This document shows positions 18,605 to 26,872 of a stretch of DNA of 64,000 nucleotides, one piece after another. The notes beneath the pieces were generated by a model that saw nothing but the letters and a program-made list of their open reading frames with translations, searched no databases and was not told where the DNA came from. Source of the stretch: Aliikangiella coralliicola (GTDB lineage: Bacteria; Pseudomonadota; Gammaproteobacteria; Enterobacterales; Kangiellaceae); contig NZ_ML660160.1 in NCBI RefSeq assembly GCF_007004725.1, positions 434,001-498,000 on the forward strand. Reading direction: 5' to 3'. Made by a program: the position numbers and the translations under genes. Each line of letters begins with the position of its first letter. The first letter of the stretch is position 1.

Positions 18605-18874
18605 TTGCTTTTCAAAAAACTTCGCATTTCTCATCATAAATTTCGTTAGTTATTGCTAACGGTTATGTCTTATCTTTAGGAATTTCAAAATTATTCTTGC
18701 TATTTAACACAAAATAGAAAACACTTAAACATATTCCGCTAACTACCTGATTTTGGGTTGAGTTTGTTGTTTCGCGTTACGAATTTAGCGGTTTGATTAT
18801 CCATTTCAGGTTTTATTTTCAAATCAGTGCGTTCTAGTTATCCAATTCTAATTATTAGGAGTCAATAAAAATAA

Positions 18875-19285
18875 ATGGCATCGCAAAAGCAACAGCAACA
18901 AGCTTCGTCACTGACTATTACAATCAATCAAACTGGCGATTACGCCGATCTGATATTTGACGGACCCGTTACTAAAGAGTTGCTAAATGAGTCATTTGTT
19001 AAACTAACCCAACATCCGCAGTTTAAGTTTAATATTAACGCTTGTTATGATTATTTGAATGCTTACCCAGAAATTGGCATGGCTGAAATTGAAGAACATG
19101 CCTATTTTGTATCCAGCCACCTGAACAACCGGGGTTTTAATTACAAACTGGCAATGGTGGCCAATGACACTTTATGTAAAGCGCTTTTGTCAGTTTACAA
19201 GCTACTTATTTCTAAAACGCCGGTCGATGCACAGGTGTTTACCTGTAAAACCGAAGCGATCCGCTGGCTAATGAGCGAAGATTAG
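18875..19285 (+). CDS. SpoIIAA-like (STAS-fold) protein, second of a paralogous pair
   Basis: 136 aa with a Gln-rich start (MASQKQQQQ), then the same domain as its neighbour: FDGPVTKELLNESFVKLTQH, NINACYDYLN, HAYFVSSHLNNRGFNYKLA and TEAIRWLM. An AGGAGT ribosome site lies about 13 bases upstream. It is separated from the first copy by 270 bases and precedes riboswitch 1. No membrane segment or catalytic motif is visible, so it is more likely a binding or regulatory domain than an enzyme. Confidence 0.65.
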   Translation: MASQKQQQQASSLTITINQTGDYADLIFDGPVTKELLNESFVKLTQHPQFKFNINACYDYLNAYPEIGMAEIEEHAYFVSSHLNNRGFNYKLAMVANDTLCKALLSVYKLLISKTPVDAQVFTCKTEAIRWLMSED

Positions 19286-19302
19286 TCCCTGTCCTTAACC
19301 TG

Positions 19303-19311
19303 TGGTATAAT
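19303..19311 (+). promoter_or_regulatory. Extended -10 promoter of the cobalamin operon
   Basis: TGG-TATAAT (TATAAT at 19306-19311) is an extended -10 element, placed so that transcription would start just before the riboswitch aptamer. The -35 region is weak. Confidence 0.55.
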
Positions 19312-19324
19312 CGCGCCGCAAATT

Positions 19325-19545
19325 TCGGTGCGCTAAGCGCTTAATAGGGAACACGGTTGAATTCCGTGGCTGTACCCGCAACTGTCAGTAGAGCGACAAG
19401 CCAAACCACTGGTGCGAATTCTCATAAAATCGAGGCCTCATTAAATCGAGAAACCTCATTTTATCGAGAAACGCGTCGGGAAGGGGCTTGAGCCTGGAAC
19501 ATCCAGGTTAGAAGGTTATCTCTACAAGCCAGGAGACCTGCCGAT
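19325..19545 (+). promoter_or_regulatory. Cobalamin riboswitch 1
   Basis: Canonical elements in order are GGTGC at the P2 side, TTAATAGGGAA, a short hairpin, ACCCGCAACTGT, GGAACATCCAGGTTAGAAGG in the later part, and the B12 box AAGCCAGGAGACCTGCC at 19526-19542. It should bind adenosylcobalamin and switch off the operon from btuD onward. A variable arm is enlarged by 18-nt tandem repeats (19421-19471). Confidence 0.93.
19421..19471 (+). repeat. Three tandem 15-18-nt repeats inside riboswitch 1
   Basis: Units are CTCATAAAATCGAG, CTCATTAAATCGAG and CTCATTTTATCGAG, each followed by short linkers (19421-19435, 19436-19453, 19454-19471). The first and third can pair through ATAAAAT with ATTTTAT and CTC with GAG, so the insert probably forms a stem extension between conserved aptamer parts. 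Confidence 0.7.
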
Positions 19546-19653
19546 AATTTCTATTTTGTAGCTAATCGAGCGGGTTACTCGGTGGTGTGATGATCGCTTT
19601 TCCTTTCATTACTTCTCCCAGACACGGCCGCTTTTTGTTTTTTCGTATTCCAG

Positions 19654-20553
19654 GTGTTTCGGGTGTCACAAGATCGATCAATCCTCAATAATCCAAATAG
19701 TAATGACTCGAGCCCGAATGATTTGGATGCTGATCATTTGAGCGAATATGCCGATCAATCGGAACCGGCAGGGTTGTTAAAAGCCGAAAAGTTAACTTGG
19801 GCGGTCGACGGTAAAACGATTCTCGACGATCTTTCTTTTTCTGTTGGTTCAGGCGAATTTGTTGGAGTCATTGGCCCCAACGGTGCAGGTAAGTCTTCAC
19901 TACTCCGGTGTTTATACCGCAAAAACCAACTCACTTCAGGCATGGTCGAGTTTGCCGAACAGTCACTCAACGACTATACAATGCGCGGCCTGGCACAAAA
20001 GATTGCGGTAGTTTTACAAGAGCCGCCCACTCGTTTTGAACTAAGCGTTGCCGATGTTATCCGAATGGGATTAACTCCCAATAAACCACTCTTGTCATTT
20101 GATACTCTCGATGATCAAAAAGCTGTTGAAGAGGCGGCAGAGCAAGTAGAACTGTCTGACAAACTAGAACAAGAGTTCAACTCTCTGTCCGGTGGTGAAA
20201 AGCAACGCGCAATGATCGCAAGAGCTATTTTGCAAGCACCAGAACTTTTGTTAATGGACGAGCCGACCAATCACCTCGATGTGCGCCACCAGATAGAGGT
20301 ATTAGAATTGGCTCGCTCGTTGAACATATCGGTTATTGTCAGCATCCATGATTTAAATTTGGCGGCGGCATATTGTGATCGACTTATTTTACTGAATCGT
20401 GGAAGAATCGTTGCTCAAGGGGCACCTGAATTGGTTTTAACCAAACAGCAGATCCAACAAGTATTCGAAGTTAATGTTCATGTGGATCAACACCCCTTTA
20501 ATCGAAAATTAAGGATCACTTATGATTTAGGTGGCGAAAAACATGGAAGATAG
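19654..20553 (+). CDS. btuD: BtuD-type ABC transporter ATP-binding protein
   Basis: A 299-aa ATPase driving vitamin B12 import. Walker A is GPNGAGKSS, the signature is LSGGEKQRA, Walker B is LLLMDEPTNHLD, and the switch His is in VSIHDLNLA. The GTG at 19654 is the only upstream start found and gives a polar 40-residue leader before the ABC domain, so the start is uncertain. It is the first gene after riboswitch 1 and overlaps btuC by 11 bases. Confidence 0.9.
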   Translation: MFRVSQDRSILNNPNSNDSSPNDLDADHLSEYADQSEPAGLLKAEKLTWAVDGKTILDDLSFSVGSGEFVGVIGPNGAGKSSLLRCLYRKNQLTSGMVEFAEQSLNDYTMRGLAQKIAVVLQEPPTRFELSVADVIRMGLTPNKPLLSFDTLDDQKAVEEAAEQVELSDKLEQEFNSLSGGEKQRAMIARAILQAPELLLMDEPTNHLDVRHQIEVLELARSLNISVIVSIHDLNLAAAYCDRLILLNRGRIVAQGAPELVLTKQQIQQVFEVNVHVDQHPFNRKLRITYDLGGEKHGR

Positions 20554-21607
20554 AATTCAATTTCGGCTGAAAGCCGACAAAGCACAACAAGGCTTCACTT
20601 CGCGTTTTTCTTTATTCTCGGTGGCTGCTGTTTTGCTGCTGGTTTTCAGTGCGCTTTTAGCCACTGGTATGGGAAGTGTTAACTTATCGCTCAGTGAAGT
20701 GCTGAATAGTTTGCTCTATTGTCGCAATGATTTGAATGATAATTGTCTGGTTGACCCAATCAGTCGGCAGATCGTTTGGGATATTCGCCTCCCACGTATT
20801 TTAATGGCGTTGATCACCGGTGCGGGGTTATCGGTGACAGGAGCTATTTTACAATCGGTTACCAGAAATCCCTTGGCGGATCCTTATTTGTTCGGCATTT
20901 CTTCCGGTGCTTCGCTGGGAGCGGTCATTGTAATGGCTGTTGTTTCTACTGCGATGGTTTCTATAACGATGGGGGCTTTGATCGGCGGCGCTTTTTCGGT
21001 GCTGTTAATGTTAGTTTTAGCCGGTCGTGCCGCGGTTCAGGTTGAACGGTTATTACTTTCCGGGGTTGCAGTTTCATTTATGTTGAGCGCCTTCACCAGT
21101 TTAATCTTGTACTACTCTAATCCGGAAACCGCCGCGACATTACTATTCTGGATGATGGGCAGTTTTTCAAACAGCCAGTGGAATGAACTCTGGTTACCAA
21201 CCGGCACATTATTAGTAGGCGTGAGTTTATTTTTTATTTATCGACGTTGGCTTATCGCTGTTCAGGCTGGCGACGAAAGCGCGCTTACGTTGGGGATCCC
21301 TGTTAATCGTTTGCGTCTTTCTATGTTGATTGTTTGTTCGGCGATTACAGCGGTGTTGGTTGCTCATGTTGGTGGTATTGGCTTTGTTGGATTGATGATC
21401 CCACACATTTCTCGATTTATTGTCGGCGCTCAAATTCATCGCATACTTTTTATGTCTTTGATGCTCGGTGGAAGTTTTATGATTTGGGTTGACGTAATTG
21501 CTCGTTCGTTATTAAAACACCAGGTTTTACCGGTTGGAATTGTCACCTCTGCAGTAGGGAGTTTTTTCTTTTTTGTGATATTAAAACATCGGACGCGATT
21601 AAGATGA
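20543..21607 (+). CDS. btuC: BtuC-type FecCD-family permease
   Basis: A 354-aa inner-membrane permease with about ten hydrophobic helices. It carries the FecCD signatures LPRILMALITGAGLSVTGAI, NPLADPYLFGISSGASLG and GGIGFVGLMIPHI. The ATG at 20543 has the site TTAGGTGG eight bases upstream; the GTG at 20531 is less likely. It pairs with BtuD, and with the BtuF protein at the operon end it forms BtuCDF. Confidence 0.92.
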   Translation: MEDRIQFRLKADKAQQGFTSRFSLFSVAAVLLLVFSALLATGMGSVNLSLSEVLNSLLYCRNDLNDNCLVDPISRQIVWDIRLPRILMALITGAGLSVTGAILQSVTRNPLADPYLFGISSGASLGAVIVMAVVSTAMVSITMGALIGGAFSVLLMLVLAGRAAVQVERLLLSGVAVSFMLSAFTSLILYYSNPETAATLLFWMMGSFSNSQWNELWLPTGTLLVGVSLFFIYRRWLIAVQAGDESALTLGIPVNRLRLSMLIVCSAITAVLVAHVGGIGFVGLMIPHISRFIVGAQIHRILFMSLMLGGSFMIWVDVIARSLLKHQVLPVGIVTSAVGSFFFFVILKHRTRLR

Positions 21608-21658
21608 TTAATGCTATGAATAGTCCTTGTTTTAGCTGCAATAGTTGGAGAGATAATT

Positions 21659-22687
21659 ATGTTTGATATAACACCGTTAACAGACTCTAAGCGAACTGCT
21701 ATTCAACAAAAAATTGATCAAAAAACCAAACCACCCGGCGCCTTAGGCAGATTGGAACAATTAGCCATGCAATTGGCATTGATCACAGGAAGTGATGAAA
21801 TTATTTTAAATAAACCAACCATGTTGGTATTTGCTGCCGATCACGGTATTGCAAAAGAAGGAGTGAGTATTGCTCCGCCGGAAGTTACGCAACAAATGGT
21901 CCTCAATTTTTTAAACGGCGGGGCAGCAATTAATTGTTTTTGCCGTGCCAACGATATTGCGCTTGAAGTGATTGACGCGGGAATTTTGGTGCCAATTAAC
22001 GCACCAAAGTTAACCATGCAATCACTTGGACGAGGAACTAATAACTTTGTCACTTTACCAGCAATGAGTCTGGAGGCTGTAACCAAAGGTTTTTCGCTAG
22101 GGGCGAAAGTTGTTTACAGAATGGCGAGTGAAGGTTGCAATGTATTTGGTTTTGGCGAAATGGGAATTGGTAATACTTCGTCGGCATCGGCGTTAATGAG
22201 CGCTATTACCGGAATTCCAGCGGAAGAGTGTGTTGGCCGAGGAACCGGAATTAGTGATGAGGTGTATCAGAAAAAACTTTCGTTAATTCAAAAAGCACTC
22301 AAACGGCACAAAAATTCCTTTGACGATACGAAGCAGATATTGTCAGCGCTGGGAGGATTTGAAATTGTTCAAATGGTCGGCGCGATGTTAGCTGCCGCCG
22401 AATGCAATAGTGTTGTTTTAGTCGATGGTTTTATTGCTACAGTGGCTGCATTGGCGGCAGTAAAAATTAATCCAGCGGCTAGAGATTATATGGTGTTCTG
22501 TCACCAGTCTGAAGAATCGGGACACCAAAAACTGCTGCAATATTTGCAAGCAACGCCTCTATTAAGCCTTGAGTTAAGACTAGGCGAAGGAACCGGTGCA
22601 GCGTTGGCGGTTCCGCTTTTGAAAGCGGCACAGGCTTTTTATAATGATATGGCTAGCTTCGATAGTGCTGGAGTGGATGCTGTATGA
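21659..22687 (+). CDS. cobT: Nicotinate-nucleotide-dimethylbenzimidazole phosphoribosyltransferase
   Basis: A 342-aa cytoplasmic enzyme that makes alpha-ribazole-5'-phosphate, the lower-ligand nucleotide. Typical blocks are KTKPPGALGRLEQLA at the N-terminus, FAADHGIAKEGVS, GEMGIGNTSSASAL (ribose-phosphate site) and LRLGEGTGAALAVPLL near the end. Length is normal. It has a GGAGA ribosome site and overlaps cobS by four bases. A DMB-forming BluB was not seen in the window. Confidence 0.96.
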   Translation: MFDITPLTDSKRTAIQQKIDQKTKPPGALGRLEQLAMQLALITGSDEIILNKPTMLVFAADHGIAKEGVSIAPPEVTQQMVLNFLNGGAAINCFCRANDIALEVIDAGILVPINAPKLTMQSLGRGTNNFVTLPAMSLEAVTKGFSLGAKVVYRMASEGCNVFGFGEMGIGNTSSASALMSAITGIPAEECVGRGTGISDEVYQKKLSLIQKALKRHKNSFDDTKQILSALGGFEIVQMVGAMLAAAECNSVVLVDGFIATVAALAAVKINPAARDYMVFCHQSEESGHQKLLQYLQATPLLSLELRLGEGTGAALAVPLLKAAQAFYNDMASFDSAGVDAV

Positions 22688-23436
22688 GTCGCGTCAGAGA
22701 ACAGCTGAATCTGTTTTATATTGCGTTGGCATTTTTAACGCGAGTTCCAGTGCCAGAGAATGTCGATTATTCTCAAAACAAACTGAATCAGGCTAGCCGT
22801 TACTTTCCGCTGGTAGGTTGGCTAATTGGTTTTGTTACTGCGGTTGCTTATTGGATTACTGCGCAAATTCTTCCGCAGCAGATTGCAGTTATCATTTCGA
22901 TGTTAGCTGGTATTTTACTGACTGGTTGCTTTCATGAAGATGGTTTGGCTGACACCTGTGATGGTCTGGGAGGCGGTTGGACCAAAGAGCAAAAGCTCTC
23001 GATTATGAAAGACTCAAGAATCGGCACTTATGGCGCAACAGCACTCTGGTTTGCCTTATCAATCAAATTCTTTGCCTTATCAAATTTGGACAATATCGTT
23101 ATCGCATTAATCGTTGCCCATCCTTTGAGTCGGGCTGTTTCAACCGTTCTTATTTTTCTTTTACCTTATGTGACAAGTTCAGATAACGCCAAAGTGAAAC
23201 CGCTCGCGGAAACTCACTCGAAAAGTGATCTTCAATTTAGCCTGGTTATTGGCGCTTCATCACTTTTGTTAGTGCCCACCTCGATTATTTGGATTGTTGG
23301 CGTTTTACTTTTGAGTGTTTTTGTTATTCGAATTTTTTTACGTAAACAAATTCAGGGCTTTACTGGCGATACCTTAGGAGCGAGCCAGCAGGTCTCAGAA
23401 CTTTTAATTTACTTTGTATTGTTGGCGAGACAATAA
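22684..23436 (+). CDS. cobS: Adenosylcobinamide-GDP ribazoletransferase (cobalamin synthase)
   Basis: A 250-aa polytopic inner-membrane enzyme joining adenosylcobinamide-GDP with alpha-ribazole (phosphate). The start FYIALAFLTRVPVP, RYFPLVGWLIG, the metal-binding HEDGLADTCDGLGGG and MKDSRIGTYG are diagnostic. GDTLGASQQVSELLI is the conserved end. It overlaps cobT (ATGA) and is followed by cobU after one base. Confidence 0.96.
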   Translation: MSRVREQLNLFYIALAFLTRVPVPENVDYSQNKLNQASRYFPLVGWLIGFVTAVAYWITAQILPQQIAVIISMLAGILLTGCFHEDGLADTCDGLGGGWTKEQKLSIMKDSRIGTYGATALWFALSIKFFALSNLDNIVIALIVAHPLSRAVSTVLIFLLPYVTSSDNAKVKPLAETHSKSDLQFSLVIGASSLLLVPTSIIWIVGVLLLSVFVIRIFLRKQIQGFTGDTLGASQQVSELLIYFVLLARQ

Positions 23437-23437
23437 A

Positions 23438-23956
23438 ATGATCCATTTAATACTCGGCGGTGCTCGTTCAGGAAAAAGTCGTTTCGCGGAAAACGAAGCG
23501 GCTGCAAACAATGAAACTGTCACTTATGTGGCAACTGCGACCATCAATGATGATGAAATGCGAGCGAGAATTGAACATCACAAAAATTCGAGACCAGAAG
23601 ACTGGCAACTGGTTGAAGAGCCATTTAATTTATCGAAAGTTATTGAAGAGATGGATGGCGGAACATTAATTATTGAGTGTATGACTTTGTGGCTCAGTAA
23701 CTGGCTTTGTACCAATGACACCGAAGGATGGAAAGAAGAAAGAGAACGATTTTTTGTATCGCTAAAAAATAGCCAGGCAAATATCGTTATTGTGTCGAAT
23801 GAAGTTGGGAGCGGTGTGGTGCCTATGGGGGAGTTAAGCAGAGATTTTGTTGACCAGGCAGGTTGGCTAAATCAGGAGTTAGCGAAAACTGCGGCCAAGG
23901 TCACTTTAGTTGTTGCCGGATGCCCAATCAGTTTAAAACCAAAAGAAGATGCATAA
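23438..23956 (+). CDS. cobU: Adenosylcobinamide kinase / guanylyltransferase
   Basis: A 172-aa bifunctional enzyme that phosphorylates adenosylcobinamide and turns it into the GDP derivative. The P-loop is GGARSGKSRFAE directly at the N-terminus, YVATAT and RIEHHKNSRP follow, and the VVSNEVGSGVVP motif is present. The ATG at 23438, one base after the cobS stop, is the right start; an upstream in-frame start inside cobS would add eight odd residues. Confidence 0.95.
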   Translation: MIHLILGGARSGKSRFAENEAAANNETVTYVATATINDDEMRARIEHHKNSRPEDWQLVEEPFNLSKVIEEMDGGTLIIECMTLWLSNWLCTNDTEGWKEERERFFVSLKNSQANIVIVSNEVGSGVVPMGELSRDFVDQAGWLNQELAKTAAKVTLVVAGCPISLKPKEDA

Positions 23957-24066
23957 AAAACTGCCCGTTTTGTGCAGACTAAATTAATTGAAATACTCAG
24001 GTTCAGGTTTGAAATACTAAACTGAAATACCAAAATTGAAAAATACTTAAACACTAAAATATAGAT
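23957..24066 (+). repeat. Degenerate GAAATACT repeats between cobU and cobC
   Basis: From 23989 to 24059 the motif TGAAATACT/C-AAA recurs about four times with decay (around 23989, 24010, 24023 and 24037). It is AT-rich and has no coding potential. It looks like local slippage rather than a regulatory array. Confidence 0.45.
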
Positions 24067-24693
24067 ATGACAACCGAGATTTTCCTGGTGCGACATGGTC
24101 AGCCAGTATTACAAAATGCACTGTTAGGTTCAACCGATTCACCACTGAGTGAGCTTGGTTGGCTGCAGTTAAATGAATCCTTTTCCAAATTAGTTGAAAT
24201 CGATTCTATCGTGTCCAGTTCACTCAGTCGTTGTGCTAGCTTTGCGCAGAATTTTGCCGAGGAAAACGATGTAAATCTGATAATTGATGGCGCATGGCGA
24301 GAGTGCCACTTTGGTCAATGGGATGGACAAAGCTATCAACAATTACATCAAAAGTACCCGCAACAAGTCAGTCAATTTTTTAGTGACCCAGACCAATTCC
24401 CACCGCCCGGCGGAGAATCACTGAAAGCATTTAGTGAGAGAGTAGAGAAGGCGCTAAAAAATTTAGTCATGCAACATAGTGGGCAACGTATTGCAGTTGT
24501 AACCCACGCAGGCGTTATACGAACATTGGTCGCCTGGTGTTTAAAAATGGACTACGCCTCTGGTTTACATTTCAGGCGTTTCGCGGTGGATTATGCCAGC
24601 ATTACCCACTTATCAATTTATCAAGATGATAAGTTTTACCCTCAACTTCTGGGCTTAAATCAGCGTCCAGAATTAGCTGAAGTAACGGTGTAG
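24067..24693 (+). CDS. cobC: Alpha-ribazole phosphatase, histidine phosphatase family
   Basis: A 208-aa enzyme removing the 5'-phosphate from alpha-ribazole or adenosylcobalamin phosphate. The phospho-His motif is LVRHGQP at about residues 7-13, ECHFGQWDG is the typical CobC block, and VVTHAGVIR carries the second active-site His. Its position between cobU and cobQ supports the assignment. A related protein lies at 30039. Confidence 0.88.
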   Translation: MTTEIFLVRHGQPVLQNALLGSTDSPLSELGWLQLNESFSKLVEIDSIVSSSLSRCASFAQNFAEENDVNLIIDGAWRECHFGQWDGQSYQQLHQKYPQQVSQFFSDPDQFPPPGGESLKAFSERVEKALKNLVMQHSGQRIAVVTHAGVIRTLVAWCLKMDYASGLHFRRFAVDYASITHLSIYQDDKFYPQLLGLNQRPELAEVTV

Positions 24694-24731
24694 AAGTCGT
24701 GAAACGAATTGATTTCTGGAGAGCTAATTGA

Positions 24732-26222
24732 ATGGTACAAGGTAGTTTAATGATACAGGGGACGACTTCCGATGCTGGTAAAAGTATTTGTGTGGCAGGA
24801 TTATGTCGCGTATTAAAACGCAAGAAAATTTCTGTCGCGCCTTTTAAGCCGCAGAATATGGCGTTGAACAGCGCCGTGGCAAAATCTGTTGGACAACCGG
24901 AGGTGGGCGGAGAGATCGGTCGTGCTCAAGCTTTGCAGGCTGCTGCTTGTGGATTGGAACCGACAACTGATTTCAACCCGGTGCTATTGAAACCTTCTTC
25001 GGATATGAAATCTCAAGTTATTATTCATGGACAAGCTGTTAGTGAATTAGAAGCAAGAACCTTTGGTGACATTAAGTCGATGGCGTTTGAAAAAGTGTTG
25101 GAATCATATTGGCGATTAAAAAAGCAGTATGATGTTGTGTTAATTGAAGGCGCTGGTAGTCCCGCAGAAGTTAATTTACGAAAAAATGATATTGCCAACA
25201 TGGGATTCGCGGAAGCCGTCGATTGCCCAGTTGTTTTAATCAGTGATATTAATCGTGGTGGTGTGTTCGCCCATCTTACCGGGACGGTAAATTTGTTGTC
25301 CGAATCAGAACAACAACGAATAAAAGGATTTATTATCAACCAGTTTCGAGGGCGAATAGAATTACTTCAGAGTGGATTAGATTGGCTGGAAGATTATTCG
25401 AATAAAAAGGTTTTGGGCGTGCTGCCTTATCTAACTCAATTAAAATTGGATGCGGAAGATGCGATTAATTCGGAGAGACATCAGCAGTCGGCTAGTATCA
25501 ATATCAAAGTGCCGGTATTGCCCAGGATTAGCAATCATACCGATTTCGATCCTTTAAAGTGGCACCCAGATGTCAATCTTCAATTTATAGGTGGCGGAGA
25601 ATCTTTAGAAGGCGCAGACCTGATCATTTTGCCTGGCAGTAAAAGTGTCAGAAGTGATTTGAAATTCATTGAAGAGCAGGGGTGGGATAAACAAATAAAA
25701 CGTCATTTACGTTATGGCGGAAAACTGCTCGGCATTTGCGGCGGCTTTCAAATGTTGGGCAATGTTATACGAGATCCGGAAGGTATCGAAAGTCATGCAG
25801 GCTCCAGCCAAGGGCTCGCTCTTTTCGATTTCCAAACCAACTTAACTCAAGCGAAGCAATTGAAACGAGTCAGTGGACAATGCCACATCGATGAAAGCTC
25901 AAATGAAATTTCGGGCTATGAAATACATTGTGGCAATAGTGAAGGAGATGCGCTGCAAAATGCGTTCGCGACGATTACTGACCAACAAGGAAATACTTAC
26001 AAAGATGGTGTAATTTCTGAGGATAAACAAATTATCGGAACCTACATCCATGGTTTGTTCGAATCGAAGAATAGTCTGGCGTCAATATTAAGTTGGATCT
26101 CAGGTAAAGAACACGTCGTTAAAGGTTGGAATGAAACGCGAGAAACTGAATTGGAACGATTAGCCGATTGTTTTGAAGAATATCTGGATATTGACGCGAT
26201 TATTCAGACTATTGAGAATTGA
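24732..26222 (+). CDS. cobQ: Cobyric acid synthase
   Basis: A 496-aa amidotransferase adding four amides (b, d, e, g) to adenosylcobyrinate a,c-diamide. The N-terminal ATP domain has MIQGTTSDAGKS, FKPQNMALNS and LIEGAGSPAEVNLR. The C-terminal glutaminase has LGICGGFQMLG with the nucleophile Cys, and TYIHGLFE with the partner His. Length is usual. A GGAG site lies ten bases before the ATG. Its presence without ring-forming genes suggests salvage of partly amidated corrinoids. Confidence 0.95.
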   Translation: MVQGSLMIQGTTSDAGKSICVAGLCRVLKRKKISVAPFKPQNMALNSAVAKSVGQPEVGGEIGRAQALQAAACGLEPTTDFNPVLLKPSSDMKSQVIIHGQAVSELEARTFGDIKSMAFEKVLESYWRLKKQYDVVLIEGAGSPAEVNLRKNDIANMGFAEAVDCPVVLISDINRGGVFAHLTGTVNLLSESEQQRIKGFIINQFRGRIELLQSGLDWLEDYSNKKVLGVLPYLTQLKLDAEDAINSERHQQSASINIKVPVLPRISNHTDFDPLKWHPDVNLQFIGGGESLEGADLIILPGSKSVRSDLKFIEEQGWDKQIKRHLRYGGKLLGICGGFQMLGNVIRDPEGIESHAGSSQGLALFDFQTNLTQAKQLKRVSGQCHIDESSNEISGYEIHCGNSEGDALQNAFATITDQQGNTYKDGVISEDKQIIGTYIHGLFESKNSLASILSWISGKEHVVKGWNETRETELERLADCFEEYLDIDAIIQTIEN

Positions 26223-26278
26223 TTTGATAAAAACAAAACAAGCAAGTAAAAAAACATTAACTGCAAATGGGTAAGACG

Positions 26279-26872
26279 ATGGACGAACAAGAAAGACATA
26301 AACGAAAAGCGCAAAAGCAAAAAGAAAAAGTTGATGCGAATGTCGCGCGAGCACAAATAGAAAAAGGCGTGATGATCGTTGTTACTGGAAACGGAAAAGG
26401 TAAGTCGACTTCTGGCTTTGGTACCGTTGCCAGGTGTGTTGGTCATGGTTATAAAGCCGCTGTTGTTCAATTTATTAAAGGTAAATGGGATTGTGGAGAG
26501 CGAAGCTTGCTCGAACAACACGATGTGCCTTTTGCGGTAATGGGAACAGGATTTACCTGGAATACCCAAGATAGAGCAGGTGATATTGCCGCAGCTGAAA
26601 GCGTATGGGAGCAAGCAAAGAAATTCCTCGCTGATCCTCAATATCACCTGGTGTTACTTGATGAGTTAACTTATATGCTTGGTTACGATTATCTTGATAA
26701 ACAAGAAGTTTTAGATGCCATTAAAAACCGACCGGAAAATCAATCGGTTGTTGTTACCGGACGCGGGGCAGTGAGAGAACTGAGAGAATTAGCGGATACC
26801 GTGAGTGAAGTCAAAGAAGAAAAACATGCATTTAAAGCGGGCATCAAAGCGCGTAAAGGAGTCGACTGGTGA
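26279..26872 (+). CDS. cobO: Cob(I)yrinic acid a,c-diamide adenosyltransferase (BtuR/CobO type)
   Basis: A 197-aa enzyme forming the Co-C5' bond. P-loop TGNGKGKSTSGFG, GHGYKAAVVQFIKG, LLDELTYML and VVVTGRGA are diagnostic. The start at 26279 is preferred over the ATG at 26267 because the protein then aligns with E. coli BtuR (a short charged N-terminus before KEKVDA) and has the usual length. It overlaps btuF by four bases (GTGA). Confidence 0.94.
   Translation: MDEQERHKRKAQKQKEKVDANVARAQIEKGVMIVVTGNGKGKSTSGFGTVARCVGHGYKAAVVQFIKGKWDCGERSLLEQHDVPFAVMGTGFTWNTQDRAGDIAAAESVWEQAKKFLADPQYHLVLLDELTYMLGYDYLDKQEVLDAIKNRPENQSVVVTGRGAVRELRELADTVSEVKEEKHAFKAGIKARKGVDW

Larger units (their letters stand above)
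19286..19653 (+). other. Leader region of the btuDC-cob operon
   Basis: A 368-base gap holding an extended -10 promoter, cobalamin riboswitch 1 and about 110 bases between riboswitch and first start codon. The last part ends in T-rich DNA (CTTTTTGTTTTTTCG near 19631-19645) that may belong to a termination-type expression platform. The matching stem was not resolved by eye. Confidence 0.6.
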
